Assembly: GCA_036759545.1 (NCBI GenBank)
Contig: DAIOUL010000042.1
Location: forward strand, 1-20,588
Reading direction: 5' to 3'
DNA: 20,588 nt
Source of the DNA: 66-474 sp036759545
GTDB taxonomy: Bacteria; Pseudomonadota; Gammaproteobacteria; Xanthomonadales; Rhodanobacteraceae
Made by a program: the position numbers and the translations under genes. Shown here one piece after another: positions 7,555 to 13,680 of this stretch. The notes beneath the pieces are model-generated. The model saw nothing but the letters and a program-made list of their open reading frames with translations. It did not search any database and had not been told where the DNA came from. The first letter of the stretch is position 1; the number at the start of each line of letters is the position of its first letter.

Positions 7555-8471
7555 AGCTTCTCCAACCACCCCCACTCGTCCTTCGTCCGCCCATCGAACA
7601 GGCCGAAGAACAGCTCCTGCATCCGGCGCGTGACCGGTCCGGCCTTGCCTGCGCCGACGGGCTTGCCGTCCACTTCGCGGATCGGCGTGATCTCCGCTGC
7701 CGTTCCGCACATGAATACTTCATCGGCGAGATAGAGATATTCGCGCGGCAATTCGCGTTCGATCACTTCGATGCCGTTCTTGCGCGCCAGTTTGATCAGT
7801 GTGTCGCGGGTGATGCCGTTCAACAGCGCGGCGCTGACGGGCGCGGTTTGCAGCGCGCCGTTCATCACCAGAAACAGATTTTCTCCCGCACCTTCCGAGA
7901 GCAAGCCGGTGTGCGCCAGCGCGATGCCTTCGCCAAAGCCCAGCCGCCGCGCCTCGCGCGCGATCAATTGACCGGAAAGATAATTGCCGCCGGCTTTGGC
8001 CCCCATCGGAATCGTATTGGGCGCGACGCGTTGCCAGCTCGAGACGCATGCCGTGATGCCGTTCTCCAGCGCTTCGGGACCAAGGTATGGGCCCATCGGC
8101 CACGCCGCGATCGCGACATCGGTCGGTGTTTCCGCGCTCAATCCGAATCCGCCCAGGCCACGGAATGCGATCGGCCGCAGATAGCCGTGCGTCAGACCAT
8201 TCGCTTCCATCACGTCGCGGCAGGCTTGCGCGAGCTGATCCGGTGTGTACGGGATCGTGATCTCGTACACCTTGGCCGAGTGGTACAGGCGCTTCAGATG
8301 ATCGGTGAGCCGGAAGATGATCGGCCCTTGCGGCGTGACGTAGCTGCGGATCCCTTCGAACACCGACGAGCCGTAGTGCAGCGCATGCGCCATCACGTGC
8401 ACCGTGGCCTCGGCCCAGGGCTTGACGGCGCCGTTGTGCCAGATGTGTTCCGGATACTGTCCTGCTGCCAT
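7551..8471 (-). CDS. ilvE: Branched-chain amino acid aminotransferase IlvE
   Basis: A 306-residue class IV PLP aminotransferase that catalyses the last step of leucine, isoleucine and valine synthesis and the first step of their breakdown, using glutamate/2-oxoglutarate in the cytoplasm. ALHYGSSVFEGIRSY (30-44), the PLP lysine K159 in AKAGGNYLSGQL, LLSEGAGENLF and the tail motif CGTAAEITPI are family hallmarks; K159 matches the number in E. coli IlvE. The frame is open further upstream, but the ATG at 8471 is chosen because it is preceded by GGAGAA at 4 to 5 bases and gives the usual family N-terminus and length. It is divergent from mlaF with an 87-bp gap and convergent with the histidine kinase. 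Confidence 0.96.
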   Translation of the reverse strand: MAAGQYPEHIWHNGAVKPWAEATVHVMAHALHYGSSVFEGIRSYVTPQGPIIFRLTDHLKRLYHSAKVYEITIPYTPDQLAQACRDVMEANGLTHGYLRPIAFRGLGGFGLSAETPTDVAIAAWPMGPYLGPEALENGITACVSSWQRVAPNTIPMGAKAGGNYLSGQLIAREARRLGFGEGIALAHTGLLSEGAGENLFLVMNGALQTAPVSAALLNGITRDTLIKLARKNGIEVIERELPREYLYLADEVFMCGTAAEITPIREVDGKPVGAGKAGPVTRRMQELFFGLFDGRTKDEWGWLEKL

Positions 8472-8492
8472 GCGCTTCTCCTTCGACCGCGC

Positions 8493-8498
8493 ATGATA
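8493..8498 (-). promoter_or_regulatory. Candidate -10 box of ilvE
   Basis: On the minus strand this reads TATCAT, five of six matches to TATAAT, about 22 bp before the ilvE ATG. It predicts a leader of roughly 14 bases that still includes the GGAGAA ribosome binding site. No good -35 is seen 16-18 bp further out. Confidence 0.4.
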
Positions 8499-8519
8499 AC
8501 CGCCGCGCACGCGAACCGC

Positions 8520-8549
8520 TTGGCGCGCGCGCGGCGCTTCCGCTAACGT
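8520..8549 (+). promoter_or_regulatory. Candidate promoter of the mlaFEDCB genes
   Basis: TTGGCG (8520-8525) and TAACGT (8544-8549) are 18 bp apart. The predicted start, near 8556, is only a few bases before the mlaF ATG at 8559, so the transcript would be leaderless or almost so. No Shine-Dalgarno precedes the ATG, which agrees with that reading. The -10 match is weak (three of six). Confidence 0.35.
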
Positions 8550-8558
8550 AGCGTTCCC

Positions 8559-9389
8559 ATGTCCGCCGTTGCGCATTCCATCGAATCGGCAACCGAGCCC
8601 GTCGTGCGGGTTCGCGAGCTGCACACGCGCCTAGGCGGCAAGATCATCTTCGATGGTTTGAGTCTCGAGGTACCGCGCGGCAGCGTCACCGCAATCATGG
8701 GTCCCAGCGGCACCGGCAAAACCACGCTGCTGCGGCATCTCACCGGGCAATTGTGCGCGGATTCCGGCAGCGTACGCGTCGACGGTGAGGAAGTTTCTCA
8801 ACTTTCACGCAACGCGTTGTTCGCGCTGCGCGAGAGCATCGGATTTCTCTTCCAGAACTCCGCGTTGCTGACCGATTTCAATGTGTTCGAGAACGTCGCC
8901 TTCCCGCTGCGCCAGCACACGAACTTGCCGGAAGTGTTGATCCGGAACATCGTGCTGACGAAGTTGCAGGCCGTCGGTTTGCGCGGCGCGGCGCGGTTGA
9001 TGCCGAGCGAACTCTCCGGCGGCATGGCGCGACGCGTGGCGCTGGCGCGTGCGATCGTGTTCGATCCGATGCTGATCCTTTACGACGAACCGTTCGTGGG
9101 CCTGGATCCGATCGCGCTGAATCAGGTGCTGCGTCTGATCGGTACGTTGAACAAGACGCTCGGCATCACTTCGATCCTGGTCGCGCACGAACTCGCCGCG
9201 GTGCGCCGCGTGGCCGATCGCGTGTATCTGATCGCCAACGGCAAACTTGTCGCGCAGGGCGCGCCGGACGAACTGGCGCGTGAGGATTCGCCGTGGACGC
9301 GGCAGTTCTTCGGCGGCGAAGCGGACGGGCCGGTGCCGTTCCACTATCCGGCGCCCGATTACGCAACCGAGTTGGGTTTTGTCCGATGA
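8559..9389 (+). CDS. mlaF: Phospholipid transport ABC ATPase MlaF
   Basis: A 276-residue cytoplasmic ATPase of the Mla system, which moves glycerophospholipids between the outer and inner membranes and maintains lipid asymmetry. Walker A GPSGTGKTT is at 48-56, the signature ELSGGMARR at 151-159, Walker B LILYDEPFVGLD at 172-183 and the H-loop histidine at 210. The C-terminal stretch ADGPVPFHYPAPDY is typical of MlaF, as is the segment VGLRGAARLMPSELSGG. The TGA overlaps the mlaE ATG by ATGA. The chosen ATG gives an N-terminus comparable with E. coli MlaF, though no ribosome binding site is seen. It is the first gene of the set and divergent from ilvE. Confidence 0.96.
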   Translation: MSAVAHSIESATEPVVRVRELHTRLGGKIIFDGLSLEVPRGSVTAIMGPSGTGKTTLLRHLTGQLCADSGSVRVDGEEVSQLSRNALFALRESIGFLFQNSALLTDFNVFENVAFPLRQHTNLPEVLIRNIVLTKLQAVGLRGAARLMPSELSGGMARRVALARAIVFDPMLILYDEPFVGLDPIALNQVLRLIGTLNKTLGITSILVAHELAAVRRVADRVYLIANGKLVAQGAPDELAREDSPWTRQFFGGEADGPVPFHYPAPDYATELGFVR

Positions 9390-10153
9390 ACGCCATCGTG
9401 CGCCGCAACTGGCTCTTGAACGGCATCGCGCAGGTCGGCGAATGCGGCCTGTTCTTCCTCGATATTCTGGTCGCCCTGCCGAAGAGCCTGCGTCATTTTC
9501 GCGAAATCTGCCGGCAGGTGTGGTTCGTCGGCGCGATGAGCCTGATCATCGTCATGACCTGCGGGCTGTTCGTCGGCATGGTGCTGGCGTTGCAGCTCTA
9601 TTACACGCTGTCGATCTTCGGCGGCACCGCCGCGCTCGGCACCGTGGTCGCATTGTCGCTGTTCCGCGAACTGGGGCCGGTCGTCACCGCGTTGCTGTTC
9701 GCCGGCCGCGCGGGCACCGCGGTCACGGCGGAAATCGGGCTGATGCGCGCGACCGATCAGATCGACGCGATGGAAATGATGGCGGTGGACCCCATCGCCT
9801 ACGTGGTGGCGCCGCGCTACCTCGCCGGCGTGATCGCGATGCCGCTCTTGATGTGCCTGTTCAACGCGCTCGGCATTCTGGGCGGGCACTTGGTCGGCGT
9901 CACCTGGCTGGGCGTGGATAACGGCACCTTCTGGGGCAACATGACCTCCACCGTGGACTTGTGGAAGGACATCATCGACGGCGTGTGGAAGAGCTTGGCC
10001 TTCGGCGCGGTAGTGACGTTGATCGCGGTGTTCCAAGGTTACAACGCGCCGCCGACCAGCGAGGGCGTGGCGTATTCGACCACGCGCACCGTGGTGTTCT
10101 CTGCGATCGTGATCCTGGCGGTGGATTTCGTGATGACGGCTTTTTTGACTTGA
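9386..10153 (+). CDS. mlaE: Phospholipid transport permease MlaE
   Basis: A 255-residue inner-membrane permease. Hydrophobic segments lie at about 46-73, 79-105, 145-172, 203-218 and 233-254. The conserved cytoplasmic coupling region RAGTAVTAEIG, then MRATDQIDAMEMMAVDP (108-136), is the hallmark of the MlaE/TGD1 family and contacts MlaF. The frame is open upstream inside mlaF, but the ATG at 9386 overlaps the mlaF stop (ATGA) and gives the family-length protein, so it is preferred. Right after its stop the Mla gene series is interrupted by about 350 bp of repeat sequence before mlaD. Confidence 0.96.
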   Translation: MNAIVRRNWLLNGIAQVGECGLFFLDILVALPKSLRHFREICRQVWFVGAMSLIIVMTCGLFVGMVLALQLYYTLSIFGGTAALGTVVALSLFRELGPVVTALLFAGRAGTAVTAEIGLMRATDQIDAMEMMAVDPIAYVVAPRYLAGVIAMPLLMCLFNALGILGGHLVGVTWLGVDNGTFWGNMTSTVDLWKDIIDGVWKSLAFGAVVTLIAVFQGYNAPPTSEGVAYSTTRTVVFSAIVILAVDFVMTAFLT

Positions 10154-10504
10154 TTGTGCGGAGTAGCTTGCAAAGCAAATCGCAGGCCGCGGATGGCCGC
10201 GTCGAAGTGAGCTTCGGCGCCGTCGCATCACGCCGAGCATCGCAGCCGGCCGCGCGGGAAAGGCGCGACGTTCGAGCACAGGGATGTGCGAGTTCGCGCC
10301 GGCGCGCGCCCGGCGAGAAGCGCAGGGCAGTCGAGCCAATCGGACGTTGGCGAGACCGTCATGCCGGCGCAATGGCTTTGGTTACTTTCCCCAAAAGGAA
10401 AGTAACCCGCGCCGTCGGACGGCGCGGAAAAAGACATGGATGTCGACACATCAAAAGCAAAGACACTGGATCCCGGCCTTCGCCGGGATGACGAAGGGTT
10501 TGTC
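10154..10504 (+). repeat. Composite palindromic repeat element between mlaE and mlaD
   Basis: These 351 bp hold no credible gene. The right part contains three clear hairpins. GGTTACTTTCC (10380-10390) pairs perfectly with GGAAAGTAACC (10397-10407). CGCGCCGT (10408-10415) pairs with ACGGCGCG (10419-10426). ATCCCGGC (10470-10477) pairs with GCCGGGAT (10482-10489). The stretch AAAAGCAAA, then TGGATCC, GGC, GCCGG and ATGAC, recurs at 18471-18503. I recall very similar composite elements scattered between genes in Xanthomonadales genomes. The left part (10154-10370) is GC-rich with smaller dyads such as CGAA-GTGAGC-TTCG. The element ends in GAAGGG, which sits where the mlaD ribosome binding site should be. 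Confidence 0.75.
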
Positions 10505-11017
10505 ATGAACTCACGCCCCAGTTACGCCATCGGCACCGGCCTGTTCATCCTGCTCGGCTTCGCCGCGCTGGCGTATCTCGCCACGCAGACGACGTCGGTT
10601 GCCAACGTGCATCAAGGTCACAGCTATTTCTTGAAGGCGCGTTTTTCCAACATCGGGCAACTGAAGGAACGCGCGCCGGTGAAGATCGCCGGTGTGCGCG
10701 TGGGCTCGGTGCAGTCGATCCAGTTGGAGCGCGGCAAGATGGATGCGCTGGTGACGCTGGCGATCGACGACAAATACGACGACATCCCCGATGATTCGGG
10801 TGCGGCCATATTCACCAGTGGTTTATTGGGCGACCAGTACGTTGGCCTGCAACCGGGCGGCTCGCCGGAAAACCTGAAGAACGGCGACGAGATCGTGCTG
10901 ACGCAATCGGCGATGCAGCTCGAGGATCTGATCGGCAAGTTCCTGGTCAACGGCGGGCCGAAGAGCAACTCGTCCGGTTCTTCCACTTCGCCGAAATCCG
11001 CTTCATCGGGCGGCTGA
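10505..11017 (+). CDS. mlaD: Phospholipid-binding MCE protein MlaD
   Basis: A 170-residue membrane-anchored periplasmic protein with one N-terminal helix (7-26). One MCE domain follows (about 40-118, including FSNIGQLKERAPVKIAGVRVGSV and the LLGDQYVGL motif at 107-115), then a C-terminal helix and a Ser/Gly/Lys-rich tail (152-170). MlaD forms a hexameric ring on MlaFEB that carries lipids. The frame is open upstream to 10436, but that part translates the dispersed repeat (LDPGLRRDDEG), a known type of false N-terminus. ATG 10505 has AAGGG about 6 bases upstream, inside the repeat end. It is followed by mlaC after 21 bp. Confidence 0.94.
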   Translation: MNSRPSYAIGTGLFILLGFAALAYLATQTTSVANVHQGHSYFLKARFSNIGQLKERAPVKIAGVRVGSVQSIQLERGKMDALVTLAIDDKYDDIPDDSGAAIFTSGLLGDQYVGLQPGGSPENLKNGDEIVLTQSAMQLEDLIGKFLVNGGPKSNSSGSSTSPKSASSGG

Positions 11018-11038
11018 ATCGACAATCCAGGAGCATCC

Positions 11039-11710
11039 ATGTCGCGTTTCATTCGTTTCGTTGTGGTGGCGCTGGCCGTCTGTTTTGCGGGCGTCGCGTC
11101 GTTCGTCACCCCCGCGTCCGCGCAATCCACGCAGACTCCGCAACAGGTCGTGCAGACCATCATCGACCAGCTCGGCAACGCGCTGGACGGTCACCGCGAG
11201 GAGTTGCGGCAGAATCCGGAAAAACTGATCCAGGTGATCGATCGAATCCTGCTGCCGCACTTCGATATCGACTACGCCTCGCTGCTGGTGCTGGGCAGGC
11301 ACGCGCGCGAAGCCACGCCCGCGCAGCGCGAGCGTTTCTCGCGCGCGTTCTACAACTCGATCACGCACCGCTACGCGGAGGGCCTGCTCAACTACACCAA
11401 GGGTAAGGTCAAGATCCTGCCGTTCGAGGGCGATCTCAACGCCAAGCGCAGCGTGGTGCGTACCGAGGTGCTGCTGGACGACGGCAAGAGCCTGTCGGTG
11501 GATTACGTGTTTCGCAAGACTTCCAGCGGCGACTGGAAAGCCTACGACGTGGTGATCGAAGGCATTTCCTACGTCACCAACTACCGCAACCAGGTCGATG
11601 CGGAAATCCAGAACGAAGGCATCGAAGGCCTGATCCACCGTCTGGAAACCGAAGGTGCCAAGGCGATCGACCAGTTGCAGCAGCAGGCGCAGCAGCCGGC
11701 GGGACATTGA
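11039..11710 (+). CDS. mlaC: Periplasmic phospholipid shuttle MlaC
   Basis: A 223-residue protein of the MlaC/Ttg2D family. A Sec signal peptide occupies 1-28 (FVVVALAVCFAGVA, cleavage after ASA). The mature domain has QVVQTIIDQLGNAL, a central ILLPHFDIDYASLLVLGRHAREATPAQRERF-type region split over 70-105, then YRNQV near 182. MlaC carries a phospholipid across the periplasm between MlaA at the outer membrane and MlaD at the inner membrane. ATG 11039 follows CAGGAG at a good distance. It lies 21 bp after mlaD and 4 bp before mlaB, consistent with one transcript. The Gln-rich C-terminal tail (212-221) is low complexity. Confidence 0.95.
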   Translation: MSRFIRFVVVALAVCFAGVASFVTPASAQSTQTPQQVVQTIIDQLGNALDGHREELRQNPEKLIQVIDRILLPHFDIDYASLLVLGRHAREATPAQRERFSRAFYNSITHRYAEGLLNYTKGKVKILPFEGDLNAKRSVVRTEVLLDDGKSLSVDYVFRKTSSGDWKAYDVVIEGISYVTNYRNQVDAEIQNEGIEGLIHRLETEGAKAIDQLQQQAQQPAGH

Positions 11711-11714
11711 TCGC

Positions 11715-12038
11715 ATGCACCGGCTGGCGGCTGTTGCGGAAACCATGCGGTGTTCCAGTCCGGATTCGGAAACACTGGTGCTGTCCGGCGCACTGACGTT
11801 CGCTACTGCGGCACAGGTTCTGCAGGAAGCTTCGCGCGCGTTGGAACAAGGTGCGCGATCGCGGCTCGACTTGGGCGGCATCACGCGCACGGACAGCGCG
11901 GGGCTGGCCTGTGTCCTGGCGCTGCTTGCGCGCGCGAGCCGCGATGAAAGGCGGCTGACGGTCGCCAATGCGCCGGATGGATTGCGAGCACTGGCCGAGG
12001 TGTGCGACGCAGGTGGTTTGATTTGCGATCATCCCTGA
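11715..12038 (+). CDS. mlaB: STAS-domain protein MlaB
   Basis: A 107-residue cytoplasmic STAS domain protein. The core motif ITRTDSAGLACVLALL (56-71) carries the conserved D60-S61-A-G, matching the Asp-Ser-Ala-Gly loop of MlaB. LVLSGALTF (21-29) is the first strand. In E. coli MlaB binds MlaF and is needed for assembly and activity of the ATPase. The frame is open upstream to 11655, overlapping mlaC. ATG 11715 is preferred because it lies 4 bp after the mlaC stop and gives a normal STAS length. Its stop is inside a perfect 7-bp hairpin. It is the last gene in the rightward Mla series and converges on mlaA. Confidence 0.9.
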   Translation: MHRLAAVAETMRCSSPDSETLVLSGALTFATAAQVLQEASRALEQGARSRLDLGGITRTDSAGLACVLALLARASRDERRLTVANAPDGLRALAEVCDAGGLICDHP

Positions 12039-12070
12039 TCGCGAAAGTCGGAGCGCCCATCCATGGGCGC
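12025..12070. terminator. Two hairpins between convergent mlaB and mlaA
   Basis: GCGATCA (12025-12031) and TGATCGC (12036-12042) form a perfect 7-bp stem with a TCCC loop over the mlaB stop. GCGCCC (12053-12058) and GGGCGC (12065-12070) form a second stem around ATCCAT, which is self-complementary. Neither has a T-run on either strand, so bidirectional termination is plausible but not shown. Confidence 0.45.
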
Positions 12071-12091
12071 ACCTCTCACCAAAGCGCGCAC

Positions 12092-12979
12092 TCAATCGTT
12101 GGGATTGGACCCTGACGACGAGGCCGAAGCGGGTTGGCCCTTCGGCTTGACGGGCGTAGAACCATCGTTCCTGATCCCGTGCGCCTTTTCGTAGGCGTGC
12201 TGCTGTTCCAGCAACTGGTCGATGTCGTCGCCGCTGTCGCCGACGCCCTGGAAGCGCTCGATTACCGACGCCGGTGGATTGCCGTGATAAATCTCGTAGA
12301 TGCGTTTCTGCCGATACGCATCGCGCTCGAAGATGTACGGGTCATAGGCCGAGTTCAGGAAATTCTCCGCGTCGATGCCGCGCGAGCGCAGCGTCACGAG
12401 ATAAGCGAGGCTCGGCAGATACTGCATGTGGAATTTGAAATCGTGCTCGCGCGCGTACCACGACAGCGGGTCGAAATAGCTGTCTACGGGCATGCGCCAG
12501 ATATCGCGCGCGGTAGTCGGGCCGACGAGCGGAATCACCAGGAACGGACCTTCCGGGACGCCCCAGTGCGCCAATGTCACGCCGAAATCCGTTTCATCCA
12601 GCGGCAGGTTCATCTTGCTGGCGGGATCGAAAAAGCCGAGCAGCCCCAGCGTGGTGTTGACCGCCAGCCTGCCGGTAGCTTTCAGCGCGTCGATCGGATG
12701 CGCCTGCAGGAGTTCGTTGATGATCGTGATCGGCAACCGCACGTTGGAGAAGAAATCGCTGATGTGCTCGCGTGTGTTGGGCGTGGTGACCTTCCGGTAG
12801 GCCACAGCGACGGGCCGGATCGCCACCTTGTCGGCCACGTGATTGAACGCGTACATCTTGCGATTGAAGTTCTGCAAAGGGTCGTCCGTACGCGGCGGCG
12901 GCACGGTCGCGCAGCCGGCCAGCGCCAACACGGCTGCGAGCAGGGCGTGACGCACATCAACGGCGTTGAACGGACGCAT
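12092..12979 (-). CDS. mlaA: Outer-membrane lipoprotein MlaA (VacJ)
   Basis: A 295-residue lipoprotein. The signal peptide HALLAAVLALAGC ends with lipobox Cys23. The family core DPLQNFNRKMYAFN (33-46), TPNTREHISDFFSNV, AVNTTLGLLGFFDPAS, ETDFGVTLAHWGVPEGPFLVIPL and GPTTARD is clear. MlaA sits in the outer membrane, usually with a porin, and removes misplaced phospholipids from the outer leaflet, passing them to MlaC. The C-terminal 40 residues are Ser/Pro/Lys-rich and probably disordered. It lies on the strand opposite to mlaFEDCB, tail to tail with mlaB. The start at 12979 has GGGAAG only 2 bases away, so the ribosome binding site is poorly spaced, but the lipobox position supports it. Confidence 0.95.
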   Translation of the reverse strand: MRPFNAVDVRHALLAAVLALAGCATVPPPRTDDPLQNFNRKMYAFNHVADKVAIRPVAVAYRKVTTPNTREHISDFFSNVRLPITIINELLQAHPIDALKATGRLAVNTTLGLLGFFDPASKMNLPLDETDFGVTLAHWGVPEGPFLVIPLVGPTTARDIWRMPVDSYFDPLSWYAREHDFKFHMQYLPSLAYLVTLRSRGIDAENFLNSAYDPYIFERDAYRQKRIYEIYHGNPPASVIERFQGVGDSGDDIDQLLEQQHAYEKAHGIRNDGSTPVKPKGQPASASSSGSNPND

Positions 12980-13005
12980 GGGCTTCCCGAGTGGAAAAAG
13001 GCGCG

Positions 13006-13011
13006 ATTCTA
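13006..13011 (-). promoter_or_regulatory. Candidate -10 box of mlaA
   Basis: On the minus strand this reads TAGAAT (five of six), about 26 bp before the mlaA ATG. No -35 at the right distance is convincing. The same hexamer serves as a likely -10 for the divergent rpoZ. Confidence 0.4.
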
Positions 13012-13072
13012 CATGGAGCCGTTCGTTGCCGGCTCAAGACGGCGGCTGCCACTCGCAAGCCTTGCCCACCGC

Positions 13073-13081
13073 TGCTAGAAT
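13073..13081 (+). promoter_or_regulatory. Candidate extended -10 promoter of rpoZ
   Basis: TGCTAGAAT combines the extended TG-n motif with TAGAAT (five of six). The predicted start, near 13088, leaves a leader of about 24 bases before the rpoZ ATG at 13112. No consensus -35 is seen. Confidence 0.55.
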
Positions 13082-13111
13082 CTGCAGGTTTGCGAATACG
13101 CGAGACGAGAC

Positions 13112-13405
13112 ATGGCACGCATTACCGTCGAAGACTGCCTGCAGGTGGTCGACAACCGTTTCGAACTGGTGCTGATGGCCACGCGCCGCGCCCGGCAACT
13201 GGCCAAGGGTGCGGAAGCGGTGGTCGATCCGGAAAACGACAAGCCCAGCGTGATCGCGCTGCGCGAGATCGCCGACCGGCGCATCGACATGGCCACCATC
13301 GACGAGATCGACCGCATCGAACGTGAGCGCCGCGAGCGCGAGGCGCTGGAATGGGCCGCGGCGGAAGTCGATGAGGACATGAGCAAGGGCGGCGACGATC
13401 TGTAG
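13112..13405 (+). CDS. rpoZ: RNA polymerase omega subunit
   Basis: A 97-residue omega subunit, which helps assemble RNA polymerase and forms part of a (p)ppGpp site with beta prime. MARITVEDCLQVVDNRFELVLMATRRARQL-type sequence over 1-30 is diagnostic, followed by the conserved NDKPSVIALREIA (42-54). The C-terminal half is acidic and charged. The ribosome binding site is weak (CGAGACGAG). The order rpoZ then spoT is widespread in gammaproteobacteria, so the omega subunit and the (p)ppGpp enzyme are neighbours. Here a 139-bp palindromic element begins at the base right after the rpoZ stop. gmk, often upstream, is replaced by the divergent mlaA. Confidence 0.97.
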   Translation: MARITVEDCLQVVDNRFELVLMATRRARQLAKGAEAVVDPENDKPSVIALREIADRRIDMATIDEIDRIERERREREALEWAAAEVDEDMSKGGDDL

Positions 13406-13544
13406 AAATCTCCGCAAAGCTACTGCGCTCGGCAGCTTGCGCGCCGGCGGTGCTCGGAATCCTCATGTATTGACATATACACTCCGGTTCCTGCGCTCCG
13501 GCGTCGCGCAACCTGCCTTCGCTCGCTACGCTTTGCGAAGATTT
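13406..13544. repeat. 139-bp imperfect palindromic dispersed element
   Basis: The ends AAATCTCCGCAAAGC (13406-13420) and GCTTTGCGAAGATTT (13530-13544) are inverted repeats with 14 of 15 matches. The interior also folds on itself: GGCAGCTTGCGCG (13431-13443) on the left faces CGCGCAACCTGCC (13505-13517) on the right, with one mismatch. The centre holds the small dyad GTAT-TGACAT-ATAC. The whole unit can form one long hairpin. I recall very similar sequences scattered between genes in Burkholderia and Xanthomonadales genomes, so a non-autonomous mobile or REP-like origin is likely. It encodes no protein. After it, GCGGC-ATGGATG-GCCGC (about 13577-13593) followed by CTTTG may be a displaced rpoZ terminator. 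Confidence 0.8.
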
Positions 13545-13646
13545 CCCGACTCGTAACGCTGTTCTATTGAAAGTGCGGCATGGATGGCCGCCTTTGATAC
13601 CGGTGGGTCTTCACCGTTGAATCTCGCGGGAGCGATCGACGGAAGA

Positions 13647-13673
13647 GCGTTCGGGGACGAACGCAAATACACT
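13647..13673 (+). promoter_or_regulatory. Inverted repeat and candidate -10 immediately before spoT
   Basis: GCGTTCG (13647-13653) and CGAACGC (13658-13664) are a perfect 7-bp inverted repeat around GGGA. TACACT (13668-13673, four of six to TATAAT) follows at once and lies 7 bp before the spoT ATG. The transcript would then be leaderless. The dyad would cover the spacer and -35 zone, as an operator would. There is no Shine-Dalgarno before the ATG. Confidence 0.4.
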
Positions 13674-13680
13674 GTCAGCC

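Noticed and set aside
10436..10504. Longer N-terminus for MlaD
   Set aside because: The extra residues are the repeat read in frame (LDPGLRRDDEG). The membrane helix and family start fit ATG 10505.
10228..10506. Minus-strand frame of 92 codons inside the mlaE-mlaD gap
   Set aside because: It translates the dispersed repeat (SSRRRPGSS), a common source of false small proteins.
12053..12070. Intrinsic terminator for mlaB or mlaA
   Set aside because: The hairpin is clear, but neither strand has a T-run after it. It is kept only as a low-confidence hairpin feature.
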